A DNA stretch of 64,000 nt from contig JAUWYX010000001.1 of the NCBI GenBank assembly GCA_030615625.1, positions 1 to 64,000 on the forward strand. Direction: 5' to 3'. Of the stretch, positions 16,810 through 24,256 are shown piece by piece. A program made the translations under genes and the position numbers. Position 1 is the stretch's first letter; the number at the start of each line of letters is the position of its first letter. The notes below the pieces were generated by a model. It did not search any database. It was not told where the DNA came from and saw only the letters and a program-made list of their open reading frames with translations. This stretch comes from Dehalococcoidia bacterium. GTDB taxonomy: Bacteria > Chloroflexota > Dehalococcoidia > GIF9 > AB-539-J10.

Positions 16810-17619
16810 TCAATCTACTATGTTACCTTTTCTGTGTGCCCTGAGGTATGCCCTGCATGAAGAGTCTTTTCCTATGAGCATATCGGCTACCTTGATAAGA
16901 CTCATCGCTTTATTATCAAGCGGGTCAACAATCACTGCATCTAAGCCAGCATAAGCGGCCATTGGCAAGAAGGCGCGGTTCACTAACTTTCTCTTGGGCA
17001 ATCCATATGAAATGTTGCTCAGTCCCATCACTATCCTAGCATCAGGATAGCGTGATTTGATTTGCTCTATGGTTTTTAATGTGACCAATCCCTGGCGTGT
17101 ATCCACAGCGATAGGTAATACAAGCGGGTCAAATAATACTTGTGCTGCCTTTACGCCCAAACCAGTCAGGTATGCCATAATCTGTTCGCAAGCAGTCAGA
17201 CGCTCTTCGACGCGGTCAGATATTCCTTCTGTTCCCATGGCCAGTGCTATTACCCAGGCCTGTCGCTCGGCTACCAATGGGCCGATAGATTCCAACCTCA
17301 CTGGCTCTGCAGTGACCGAATTAATTATCAACATCTCACCATGATATTCCTGTAGGGCAGCCTTGATAACCTCTGGAGAATCACTATCAATAGACAGTGG
17401 CTGCTCAATGGCAGCCTGGATTATTCCCACCAGCCACCTGATAGCTGCAGTTGCTTCTTGTAGTGACCCATGACCACTGCCAGCGTTGACATCGATGAAA
17501 TCAGCTCCGGCTAGTGTTTGAGCTTTAGCCAGGTTTACCAAGAACTCCTCATCTCGTTTGGCAATAGCCTCAGCGACTACCTTGTTTGATGCGTTTATGT
17601 TTTCTCCGATTACAAGCAT
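16810..17619 (-). CDS. Methyltetrahydrofolate:corrinoid methyltransferase-like
   Basis: A TIM-barrel pterin-binding protein of 269 residues in the AcsE/MtgA/MtvA group, related to dihydropteroate synthase. It shows GENINASNK at the start, ADFIDVNAGSGHG, LSIDSDSPEVIKAAL, LIINSVT, VLFDPLVLPI and MGLSNISYGLPKRKL. It should move methyl groups between the corrinoid protein and tetrahydrofolate. It starts 3 bases after the mttB-1 stop, so it is co-translated with the methyltransferase. This supports oxidation or assimilation of the methyl group through the folate pathway. Confidence 0.9.
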   Translation of the reverse strand: MLVIGENINASNKVVAEAIAKRDEEFLVNLAKAQTLAGADFIDVNAGSGHGSLQEATAAIRWLVGIIQAAIEQPLSIDSDSPEVIKAALQEYHGEMLIINSVTAEPVRLESIGPLVAERQAWVIALAMGTEGISDRVEERLTACEQIMAYLTGLGVKAAQVLFDPLVLPIAVDTRQGLVTLKTIEQIKSRYPDARIVMGLSNISYGLPKRKLVNRAFLPMAAYAGLDAVIVDPLDNKAMSLIKVADMLIGKDSSCRAYLRAHRKGNIVD

Positions 17620-17622
17620 ATT

Positions 17623-19062
17623 TCAAGCAATTATCTCTTTGATTTGTGATAGTACTTGCTGTCTTATTGGCGCGGAAAGGCTGTGTTTAGGCTTAGCCAG
17701 AAGCTCCTTTACAATTTCTGAAGCTCTTTCCCATGTCTCCTTTCCGCCTTTGGCTAGCCACTCCTCTTGGCTATTTCTGTCGCTCAGAGACGGCTGGTAG
17801 TGCTCGCTGCGCATGAAGTGCCTTGTATGCCTGGCGGCTACGAAATTACCCCCTGGTCCTACTTGCTTTATGAGGTCAAAGGCCAGAGTGTCATCATCTA
17901 CTTTGATTCCCTCTACGGCTCTCATCACCATTCCCAGTATCTCGTTATCTATGACATACTTTTCATAGGACACGGTCATTGCGAATTCCATAAGGCCAGC
18001 AGCATCATGGATGAAGTTAGCTCCTGAAAGGGCACAGAGCAAGTTGGTCAAAGCAGACTCATAGCCACTCTGAGCGTCGAGTGTTTTAGAATCGGTCATA
18101 CCACCGGTAGCGTAGAAAGGAAGTTGATAGAACTGTGCCATCTGTGCGCCAGCTGCGTTGAGCAAGCCCATCTCAACCGAACCTGCCAGGTACTTTAGGT
18201 CTCTCAAGTCAGTATTTGTGGCGACCGAACCGAAGAGGACTGGTGTCCCCGGGTTTACAATCTGGGTGAGCATTACACCCAACAGCGAATCTACAGTCTG
18301 GACTACCAGGGTTCCAGCGAGCGTAACCGGTGAAGTGGCACCACACAATGGTTCTGCGGGACAAGCTACAGGTATGCCATTTCTGGCAATAGTCACGAGC
18401 AAGTCGCCATATGTCTTGTCTATCCTTAGTGGGCTTATGATGCAGGCTATCATGGATATCAAGGGGCGCTGGCGAAGATTTTCAGCAGAGCCGGCAACAA
18501 TTTGTGCCATCCGTATTACCTGTTCCGCACCAGCAAGTGTATAAACACCCCCCATAATATGCTTGGTGGTATTGTCCAGTCCGGCGAAAAACCGGTTCAC
18601 GTCTACCTGTTCTAAAGGCAGTTCATTGGGATATGTCGGCAGCAGAAAAAAGTGGATGTTATCCAGCTTATCAACCAATCTGGCGATGCATCGCAGGTCT
18701 TCTATGCTTGCCAGTCTTTTCTGGTTAACGTCAGGCTGATAGACATAAAGTGCCGTGCCACCCGTTCCAGCATACACTCGCCGGCCACCCAAAATAATAT
18801 CATTTGCTTCATCCTGTCCACAGAGTCTAATTTCCGATGGTGCCGCTTCAATAAGCTCCTTGACTTTGTCCTCATTCAGCCGCACCAAGTGCTTTTCCCA
18901 ATCCACTCTGGCTCCAGCTCCCTCGAAAAGTTCCAGTGCCATGTCCGATTGCACTTCAAAGCCCACCTCTTCAATCACTTGCATCGCAGTCTGGTGCACC
19001 TTCAATATAGAATCTTCAGTTAGAATCTTGAAACTGCCTCCGTCCAGTCCTTTGCGAGTCAT
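17623..19062 (-). CDS. MttB-family methyltransferase, non-pyrrolysine (copy 1)
   Basis: A second MttB homologue, 479 residues from ATG 19062, whose A overlaps the upstream TAA (TAATG coupling). An AAGGAG lies 14 bases before this ATG; a TTG at 19092 is an alternative start. It has no internal amber codon. Family segments include ILKVHQTAMQVIEEVGFEV, VYAGTGGTALYVYQP, FFAGLDNTTKHIMGG, PGTPVLFGSVATNTDLR, YATGGMTDSKTLDAQ and GPGGNFVAARHTRHFMR near the C-terminus. It is only moderately similar to the copy at 14378, so the two probably act on different methyl donors. Substrates are unknown. Confidence 0.9.
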   Translation of the reverse strand: MTRKGLDGGSFKILTEDSILKVHQTAMQVIEEVGFEVQSDMALELFEGAGARVDWEKHLVRLNEDKVKELIEAAPSEIRLCGQDEANDIILGGRRVYAGTGGTALYVYQPDVNQKRLASIEDLRCIARLVDKLDNIHFFLLPTYPNELPLEQVDVNRFFAGLDNTTKHIMGGVYTLAGAEQVIRMAQIVAGSAENLRQRPLISMIACIISPLRIDKTYGDLLVTIARNGIPVACPAEPLCGATSPVTLAGTLVVQTVDSLLGVMLTQIVNPGTPVLFGSVATNTDLRDLKYLAGSVEMGLLNAAGAQMAQFYQLPFYATGGMTDSKTLDAQSGYESALTNLLCALSGANFIHDAAGLMEFAMTVSYEKYVIDNEILGMVMRAVEGIKVDDDTLAFDLIKQVGPGGNFVAARHTRHFMRSEHYQPSLSDRNSQEEWLAKGGKETWERASEIVKELLAKPKHSLSAPIRQQVLSQIKEIIA

Positions 19063-19757
19063 TATGCTTGGCTGTATCTCCTTCCTGGACAATCTTGTTT
19101 CTTGCAGGTCTTACAAGGGTTATAGTTCTCCACATTGGCTTTTGAGGGTCCGATACCGATAATGCCTGAAATTGACTTCTGAGGAATCATTAAACACTCC
19201 CCAGTCAAGCGAATCCCTACCGTATTACCGCTTAGAGCATAGAAGAGCATCCGTTGCTGACCTATGTTCCAGTCGCAATAGCCGGGGCTGAAGCGTCGGC
19301 TGGTGACAAGTCCCTTAGCCTTGCTTATCTCCTTTATTTTGTCTTGGACAAAGTCCGCCACCTTCTCCACAGCGCCTGACCCTATTGCATCTAAAACAGT
19401 CGCCTGTAGTATGAGTCCGTCTTTGGCTAGCTGAGATGCTGTCTCTTCCAGGTATTTGCCTATTGTCACTAAGAATATTGCCACCTGGGGACAACGCTCC
19501 AACAAGTTAGCGATAATTCGGCTTTTGAAGATAACCGAACCTTCAATAAGGGCGATGGAGCCTCGAGCCCACTCCACATCCTTTATAACACATGAACATA
19601 ACGGGTTAATAAGGGAATGAGCATGCTCTGCGTAGTCATCAATTAAAGAAGAAATACGGGCTGACAGATTCTTATCATCAGCATATCCTATGTAGTGGCA
19701 CACTTGCTTTTTGTCGATTTCAATATCGACATCAACCCTATCATCAGTGACAAACAT
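19062..19757 (-). CDS. Corrinoid activation-like protein (MetH activation domain family)
   Basis: A 231-residue protein resembling the activation domain of B12-dependent methionine synthase, often found beside MttB genes. The diagnostic stretch is SRRFSPGYCDWNIGQQRML, comparable to the RxSPGY segment that meets AdoMet and cobalamin, followed by IGIGPSK. The C-terminus has four Cys (NPCKTCKKQDCPGR) that may bind a metal. It is probably used for reductive methylation or recharging of the corrinoid. It is the first gene of the cluster. The stop overlaps the ATG of mttB-1. Confidence 0.8.
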   Translation of the reverse strand: MFVTDDRVDVDIEIDKKQVCHYIGYADDKNLSARISSLIDDYAEHAHSLINPLCSCVIKDVEWARGSIALIEGSVIFKSRIIANLLERCPQVAIFLVTIGKYLEETASQLAKDGLILQATVLDAIGSGAVEKVADFVQDKIKEISKAKGLVTSRRFSPGYCDWNIGQQRMLFYALSGNTVGIRLTGECLMIPQKSISGIIGIGPSKANVENYNPCKTCKKQDCPGRRYSQA

Positions 19758-20336
19758 ACTACTATAACCTTCCTTTCATTCGGCATGCTACGAGTCAATG
19801 CTCTTGCTTCGCGTAAGACAAAATCCGGGGGAATAATGCGTGTTCGGCCGAGGGGTGATTTGGAGGAGTTTAGTGAAGATTAATTCTTTGTAATTTGGGA
19901 AACTCAAAAGTCAAGACATAAACAAAACTAACTTTGCATTATGAACAAGATAATTAAGCTACTATCTGTGTGTAAAAAAGCAGGTGGATAACCCCAGATT
20001 AAGCTCATCTTGCTTGTCTCACAACATAGCATGTCCTCCTTCTGAGATTTTCTTTCCTTTCCTGATCATAAACTGAGGAGATGATATCATAAAATTCACC
20101 TCTCTGTCCAACTGCAATTGGAATCATCTAAAATCTAACCAAGAGACTTTAAGATATAGCTCGGTTATTGCTATTCTGAAAGAGGTTAAACCGGGCTATG
20201 GGAAGGATGGATATGCACTTAAGGAATGAATATCTCAAGGAAGAGGTTGTTTAAAAATGTAGTTGCCCAATAAATTGGGCAACCGAGCTTGATAAATCAG
20301 GCAATTACAAAAATCTGGACATCAGCCAACTCAAAC
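19758..20336. other. Intergenic region upstream of the methyltransferase cluster
   Basis: No supported gene. A possible minus-strand promoter lies here: TTGACT (19914-19909) and TACAAA (19892-19887) with a 16-base spacer, about 130 bases before the first start codon. The ribosome site AAGGAAGG precedes that start. I looked for a cobalamin riboswitch B12 box and did not find one. The repeated palindrome lies at 20262-20283. The rest is AT-rich and featureless. Confidence 0.4.
20262..20283. promoter_or_regulatory. Second copy of the GTTGCCCAAT palindrome
   Basis: GTTGCCCAAT and ATTGGGCAAC around an AA centre; read on the other strand it is identical to 15941-15962. It lies 54 bases beyond the stop of the YbjQ-like gene. 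On the minus strand it is followed by TACATTTTT, so here it might also act as a weak terminator. Confidence 0.6.
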
Positions 20337-20651
20337 TCACGCCACTTTCACCGCTGTTCCATAGGCTACCATCTCAGCAGCTCCAGACATCACCATCGAG
20401 GTTACAAACCTGGTGCCTACTATGGCATTAGCACCCATTTTCTCAGCTTGCTCAATCATCCTCTGTATTGCCTCTTCCCGAGCCTGTGCCAGCATTACGG
20501 TGTAATCCTTGACTTCACCACCAACAATGTTGCGCAAGCCAGCCATAATATCACGCCCCATATGCCTAGCCCTGATAGTGCTGCCTCTAACCAAACCCAG
20601 GGTTTCTGTTATTCTTTTGCCCTCTATCTGTTCTGTGGTAACAACAATCAT
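20337..20651 (-). CDS. YbjQ/UPF0145 family protein
   Basis: From ATG 20651, preceded by AAGGGGGTGG, the protein has 104 residues. The family pattern is clear: IVVTTEQIEGKRITETLGLV, RGSTIRARHMGRDIMAGLRN, then an EAIQRMIEQAEKMGANAIVG helix and a VAYGTAVKV end. Members form pentamers and are annotated as heavy-metal binding, with no proven role. A longer frame would run through the neighbouring membrane-protein gene and is rejected. The start overlaps that gene's stop by 4 bases. Confidence 0.9.
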   Translation of the reverse strand: MIVVTTEQIEGKRITETLGLVRGSTIRARHMGRDIMAGLRNIVGGEVKDYTVMLAQAREEAIQRMIEQAEKMGANAIVGTRFVTSMVMSGAAEMVAYGTAVKVA

Positions 20652-20872
20652 TTTTCCACCCCCTTGAATTTCTCCTTTTCTTCTCTGGATGCTCGATATC
20701 TCTCCCGGCCTAGTGATGCCAGGAGTATGATAAGCCCCACAGCTATTGCAGCAATAGCAATCTTGACTGGCAAGGGCAGCGATAAGAAAGCTAAACTGAA
20801 GAACCAATAAAGACCCCAGCCTATCAAAATGCCCAGGCCCACTGCTAGCAAGATACCACCGATTTTCCTCAA
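20648..20872 (-). CDS. Small two-helix membrane protein
   Basis: The start is TTG 20872, directly behind the nadE stop, with AAGGAGGAG ending 4 bases upstream and shared with the nadE 3' end. The 74 residues contain two membrane segments, at about 7-27 (ILLAVGLGILIGWGLYWFF) and 35-53 (VKIAIAAIAVGLIILLASL). A basic tail follows. Function is unknown. Tight coupling to nadE and the YbjQ gene suggests an operon. Confidence 0.68.
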   Translation of the reverse strand: MRKIGGILLAVGLGILIGWGLYWFFSLAFLSLPLPVKIAIAAIAVGLIILLASLGRERYRASREEKEKFKGVEK

Positions 20873-20873
20873 G

Positions 20874-22610
20874 CTACTCCTCCTTGAATTTATTGGTGAT
20901 GGGCAATCTCCTATCCCGGCCAAAGTCTCTGGGGGTTATCTTTATACCGGGAGCAGCCTGGCGGCGCTTATATTCGCTCCTGTCTACCAAGCGAGCCGTT
21001 TTTATAACTATCTCAGGGTCAAAACCCATGGCTATAATCTGGTCAATTGTCACGTCGTCCTCTACATAGGCCTTTAGGATAGGATCCAGTATATCATATG
21101 GTGGCAGGGTATCGGTATCCTTTTGTTCGGGTCTTAGTTCAGCCGATGGTGCTTTGGTTAAGACAGCAGAGGGTATCACATCTTTCCCGGCTTGGCGATT
21201 CTTGTATCTGGCTAACTCAAGGACCATCGTCTTGGGGACATCTTTCAGGGGAATAAACCCTCCAGCCATATCCCCGTAAAGGGTGGTATAACCCGTAGCC
21301 GTCTCGCTTTTATTGCTGCAAGCAAGCACCAACCAGCCGAACTTATTGGACAAGGCAAAGAGAATATTGCCCCTGATCCTTGCCTGGATGTTCTCCTCGG
21401 TGACATCCGGTTGAATATCCTTGAAGGGCTCAGCCAGCGTTTCCAAATAGGAGCTAAACGCTTTCTCAATAGATATTACCTTGAACTGTATTCCTAGATT
21501 TCTTGCTAGAGCTTCGGCGTCCGATTTGCTGCCCGGTGATGAATAGCGAGAGGGCATGGAAACACCTATGACATTGTCAGCACCAAGGGCATCTGCTGCT
21601 ATGGCAGCTACCAAGCTTGAATCAACTCCACCGGACAAGCCGATAACTACTTTCTCAAAGCCGTTCTTGTGCACGTAGTCTCTGGTACCGAGGACAAGGG
21701 CCTGGTAAATCTCAGCAAGTTCATCCAGTCTGTCAACCCGTCTTGGCGATAAAGGAGGCCTGGCAATTGCCGGATACTCAGTTGACACCTCTATCTTGGT
21801 AGCTTCTTTTAGTCTCTCCCTAACCCATGGCGTTTCTTTCCTTCGTCGAGGATCATGCAACTGAGAACGGAGTACCGACTCCACATCCAAATCAATTACT
21901 ACAAAGTCTTCCTCAAACTGCTTCCCCCGAGCAACGGCTTCTCCTTTCTCATTGATAATCAAGCTACTGCCGTCAAATACAAGCTCATCTTGACCACCCA
22001 CCAAATTATTATAGACAACAATAGCTACACTGTCCGATGCTCTGGTAGCAAGCATCCTCTCCCTAAAGAGCCCTTTTCCGGCATGATATGGAGAAGCGCT
22101 TATATTAATCAAAACCTTTGCTCCGGCATAGGCCTGGACAATTGCCGGCCCGGCTTCATACCACATATCTTCACAGATAGTTATACCTATGCCGATGCCA
22201 TAAATGATGAAAACTGGATATTCCCTTCCTGCCTGAAAATACCTATTTTCATCAAACACGCCATAGTTCGGCAAATAGAATTTGTGGTAAACACCCACCA
22301 ATTTTTTGTCACAGAGCACCGCGGCAGCATTGTATATATCACCATCACTGTCAACAAAGCCTACCACTACCACTATATCTGAGCTGTGCTTTATTATTTT
22401 GTCAAGGCATTCCCTGTTTTGCTCAATGAATTGTGGTTTAAGCAGCAAATCTTCGGGGGGGCAACCGGTTATTGCCAGTTCAGGGAAGGTGAGCAGGTCA
22501 ACTCCCAGCGACTTTGCCTGGTCAATGGATTGCATTATTTTTCTTGTATTACCACTGAGGTCGCCTACAGTGGAATTAATCTGAGCTATTCCAACCCTGA
22601 TGCTGCGCAA
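20874..22610 (-). CDS. nadE: Glutamine-dependent NAD+ synthetase
   Basis: The two-domain enzyme makes NAD+ from nicotinate adenine dinucleotide using glutamine. The nitrilase-type glutaminase domain (1-270) has the catalytic Glu in FPELAITGCPPEDL, Lys in VGVYHKFYLPNYGVFDE and Cys in ITICEDMWYE. The synthetase domain has IGLSGGVDSSLVAAIA near residue 320, and GNILFALSNKFGWLVL and TTLYGDMAGGFIPLKDV further on. The 578 residues match the fused form. It is the first gene of a three-gene unit. Confidence 0.96.
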   Translation of the reverse strand: MRSIRVGIAQINSTVGDLSGNTRKIMQSIDQAKSLGVDLLTFPELAITGCPPEDLLLKPQFIEQNRECLDKIIKHSSDIVVVVGFVDSDGDIYNAAAVLCDKKLVGVYHKFYLPNYGVFDENRYFQAGREYPVFIIYGIGIGITICEDMWYEAGPAIVQAYAGAKVLINISASPYHAGKGLFRERMLATRASDSVAIVVYNNLVGGQDELVFDGSSLIINEKGEAVARGKQFEEDFVVIDLDVESVLRSQLHDPRRRKETPWVRERLKEATKIEVSTEYPAIARPPLSPRRVDRLDELAEIYQALVLGTRDYVHKNGFEKVVIGLSGGVDSSLVAAIAADALGADNVIGVSMPSRYSSPGSKSDAEALARNLGIQFKVISIEKAFSSYLETLAEPFKDIQPDVTEENIQARIRGNILFALSNKFGWLVLACSNKSETATGYTTLYGDMAGGFIPLKDVPKTMVLELARYKNRQAGKDVIPSAVLTKAPSAELRPEQKDTDTLPPYDILDPILKAYVEDDVTIDQIIAMGFDPEIVIKTARLVDRSEYKRRQAAPGIKITPRDFGRDRRLPITNKFKEE

Positions 22611-22938
22611 TTTGCCTCCTTACTGCGACAAATTATAGTATACCAGACGTTAATAAGCATCTCTACAATGCTTAACTCGCAATGACACGGAGAACTGCTA
22701 AACAACCTCTATCTTTGGGAAATTGACAAGTTCGCCATATGTCTGACAAGATTATCGGTAAAAGGTTGTCGGAGGCAAACAACGAAGAGGGTGGAAATTT
22801 GCAACATAATAAGCTCGAGAAATAAAGAGAAAGGCAATCGCTATTCTTGGAGTTGTGAGCCAATCTAGTGAGTCTCCATTCGGGCTCATCCTCAGACCCC
22901 TCAGAGATATACATTACCAGTAATCTGGGATTTATAAG
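22611..22938. other. Intergenic region between nadE and hisF
   Basis: No gene. A fragment of the dispersed repeat family ends in CTCGCAATGACA near 22675-22686. The rest has no clear promoter, and no good ribosome site is seen before hisF. Confidence 0.45.
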
Positions 22939-23709
22939 ATGAACGTAGTGAGAATCATACCCTGTCTAGATGTGAAGGATGGCAGGGTGGTCAAGGGAGT
23001 AAAGTTCATAAACCTGAGGGATGCTCGAGACCCTGTAGAGGCGGCGGAGGCTTATTGCCGAGAAGGCGCTGACGAACTGGTTTTCCTTGATATCTTCGCC
23101 ACCGTGGAGAGTAGAAAGACGCGTTTTGAATGGGTGAAAAAGGTCTGTGATGTGGTTACGGTTCCCTTTGCCGTGGGAGGCGGTATCGCTAGCCTTGAGG
23201 ACATGCAGACCTTGTTCGACCTTGGCGTAAATAAAGTCTCGATAAATACCGCGGCTGTAAGAAATCCCGAGCTTATAAGGGAGGCTTCGAGAAGATTTGG
23301 CAAGGAAAGGCTTGTTGTAGCCATAGATGGGCGAAAAAACCCACCTAGGAGTGGTCGTCCACGCTTAGAGGTGGTGGTCAAGAGTGGCAGCGAGGCTACA
23401 GGGATAGATGTTGTTGACTGGGCAAAGAGGGTGGAGAAGCTGGGAGCTGGAGAGATTCTGCTCACCAGCAAAGACGCCGATGGCACCAAGGCGGGCTATG
23501 ATTTGGAGATGACTAAAGCTGTGGCTGAAGCTGTTAAGATTCCAGTCACTGCCTCCGGCGGAGCAGGAAAGCTGGAGCATCTTTATGAAGCTGTAACAAT
23601 GGGCAAAGCAGCGGCAGTTTTAGCTGCCTCTATCTTCCATTTCGGAGAAATATCTGTCTCTCAGGCAAAAGAATACTTGGCTGAGAAAGGGATATCTGTA
23701 AAAATGTAG
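22939..23709 (+). CDS. hisF: Imidazole glycerol phosphate synthase, cyclase subunit
   Basis: HisF closes the imidazole ring in histidine synthesis, using ammonia from HisH. It is a TIM barrel with the catalytic Asp in IIPCLDVKDGRVVKG (near residue 11) and the second in VVAIDGRKNP (near 130). Phosphate-binding loops are AVGGGIAS and TASGGAGK. The 256-residue length is normal. No other his gene is in the window, so it is an orphan here. It is 44 bases upstream of the NuoE-like gene on the same strand. The residues between 140 and 150 (RSGRPRLEVVVKSG) are a little different from common HisF but fit. Confidence 0.95.
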   Translation: MNVVRIIPCLDVKDGRVVKGVKFINLRDARDPVEAAEAYCREGADELVFLDIFATVESRKTRFEWVKKVCDVVTVPFAVGGGIASLEDMQTLFDLGVNKVSINTAAVRNPELIREASRRFGKERLVVAIDGRKNPPRSGRPRLEVVVKSGSEATGIDVVDWAKRVEKLGAGEILLTSKDADGTKAGYDLEMTKAVAEAVKIPVTASGGAGKLEHLYEAVTMGKAAAVLAASIFHFGEISVSQAKEYLAEKGISVKM

Positions 23710-23752
23710 GAATGAAAAGGTCAGGAAAAGTACGGGGAGAGGTGCTCATGCA

Positions 23753-24256
23753 ATGGTAAACGATTATGAAAAAGTGAAGGCCATAGTGGATAGATACGGT
23801 GGCAAACACGCTAGTGTCATCGCAATACTTCAGGATGTGCAATCGGAATATCATTATCTGCCAGAACATGCTCTAAGGGCGGTAGCGGGCCAGTTGAGGC
23901 TTCCCTTGATACAGGTCTGTGGTGTGGCTACCTTTTTTAAGGCATTCAGTTTGAAGCCACGGGGGGAGCACACAGTGACCGTTTGTCTCGGTACCGCCTG
24001 CCATGTACGCGGCGCTCCGGCCGTACTGGATGAAGCGAAAAGGCAACTGGGCATCGAGCCTGGCAACACCACTGATGACATGCGCTTCACACTGGAGACG
24101 GTGAATTGTCTGGGAGCATGCGCTTTAGGACCTATCGTTGTTGTAGATGATGAGTACCAAGGACAAATGGGCCCCAGAAAAGTCAAGAAAGTCCTTAATA
24201 AATACAAAAAGACACCGAGAGACCGTAGACATGCAGAGATTGTGGTCAGCAGTTGA
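23753..24256 (+). CDS. NuoE/HndA-like [2Fe-2S] subunit
   Basis: A 167-residue thioredoxin-like ferredoxin subunit as found in complex I, HndA, HoxE and bifurcating hydrogenases. The four cluster Cys are in VCLGTACHVRG (C-x4-C) and NCLGACALGP (C-x3-C). The N-terminal helical bundle has AILQDVQSEYHYLPEHAL. GGGGAGAGG lies before the start. It is followed by the NuoF-like gene, whose start lies inside its last 26 bases. The pair should accept electrons from NAD(P)H. Confidence 0.93.
   Translation: MVNDYEKVKAIVDRYGGKHASVIAILQDVQSEYHYLPEHALRAVAGQLRLPLIQVCGVATFFKAFSLKPRGEHTVTVCLGTACHVRGAPAVLDEAKRQLGIEPGNTTDDMRFTLETVNCLGACALGPIVVVDDEYQGQMGPRKVKKVLNKYKKTPRDRRHAEIVVSS

Noticed and set aside
14378-19062. 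Pyrrolysine in the MttB genes
   Set aside because: Neither MttB frame has an internal amber codon, and no pyl genes or tRNA-Pyl are seen in the window.
19758-20336. Cobalamin riboswitch before the corrinoid cluster
   Set aside because: No B12 box or the usual long leader pattern could be found on the minus strand.
20652-20807. N-terminal extension of the YbjQ-like protein
   Set aside because: It runs through the membrane-protein gene in another frame, and a strong ribosome site precedes ATG 20651.
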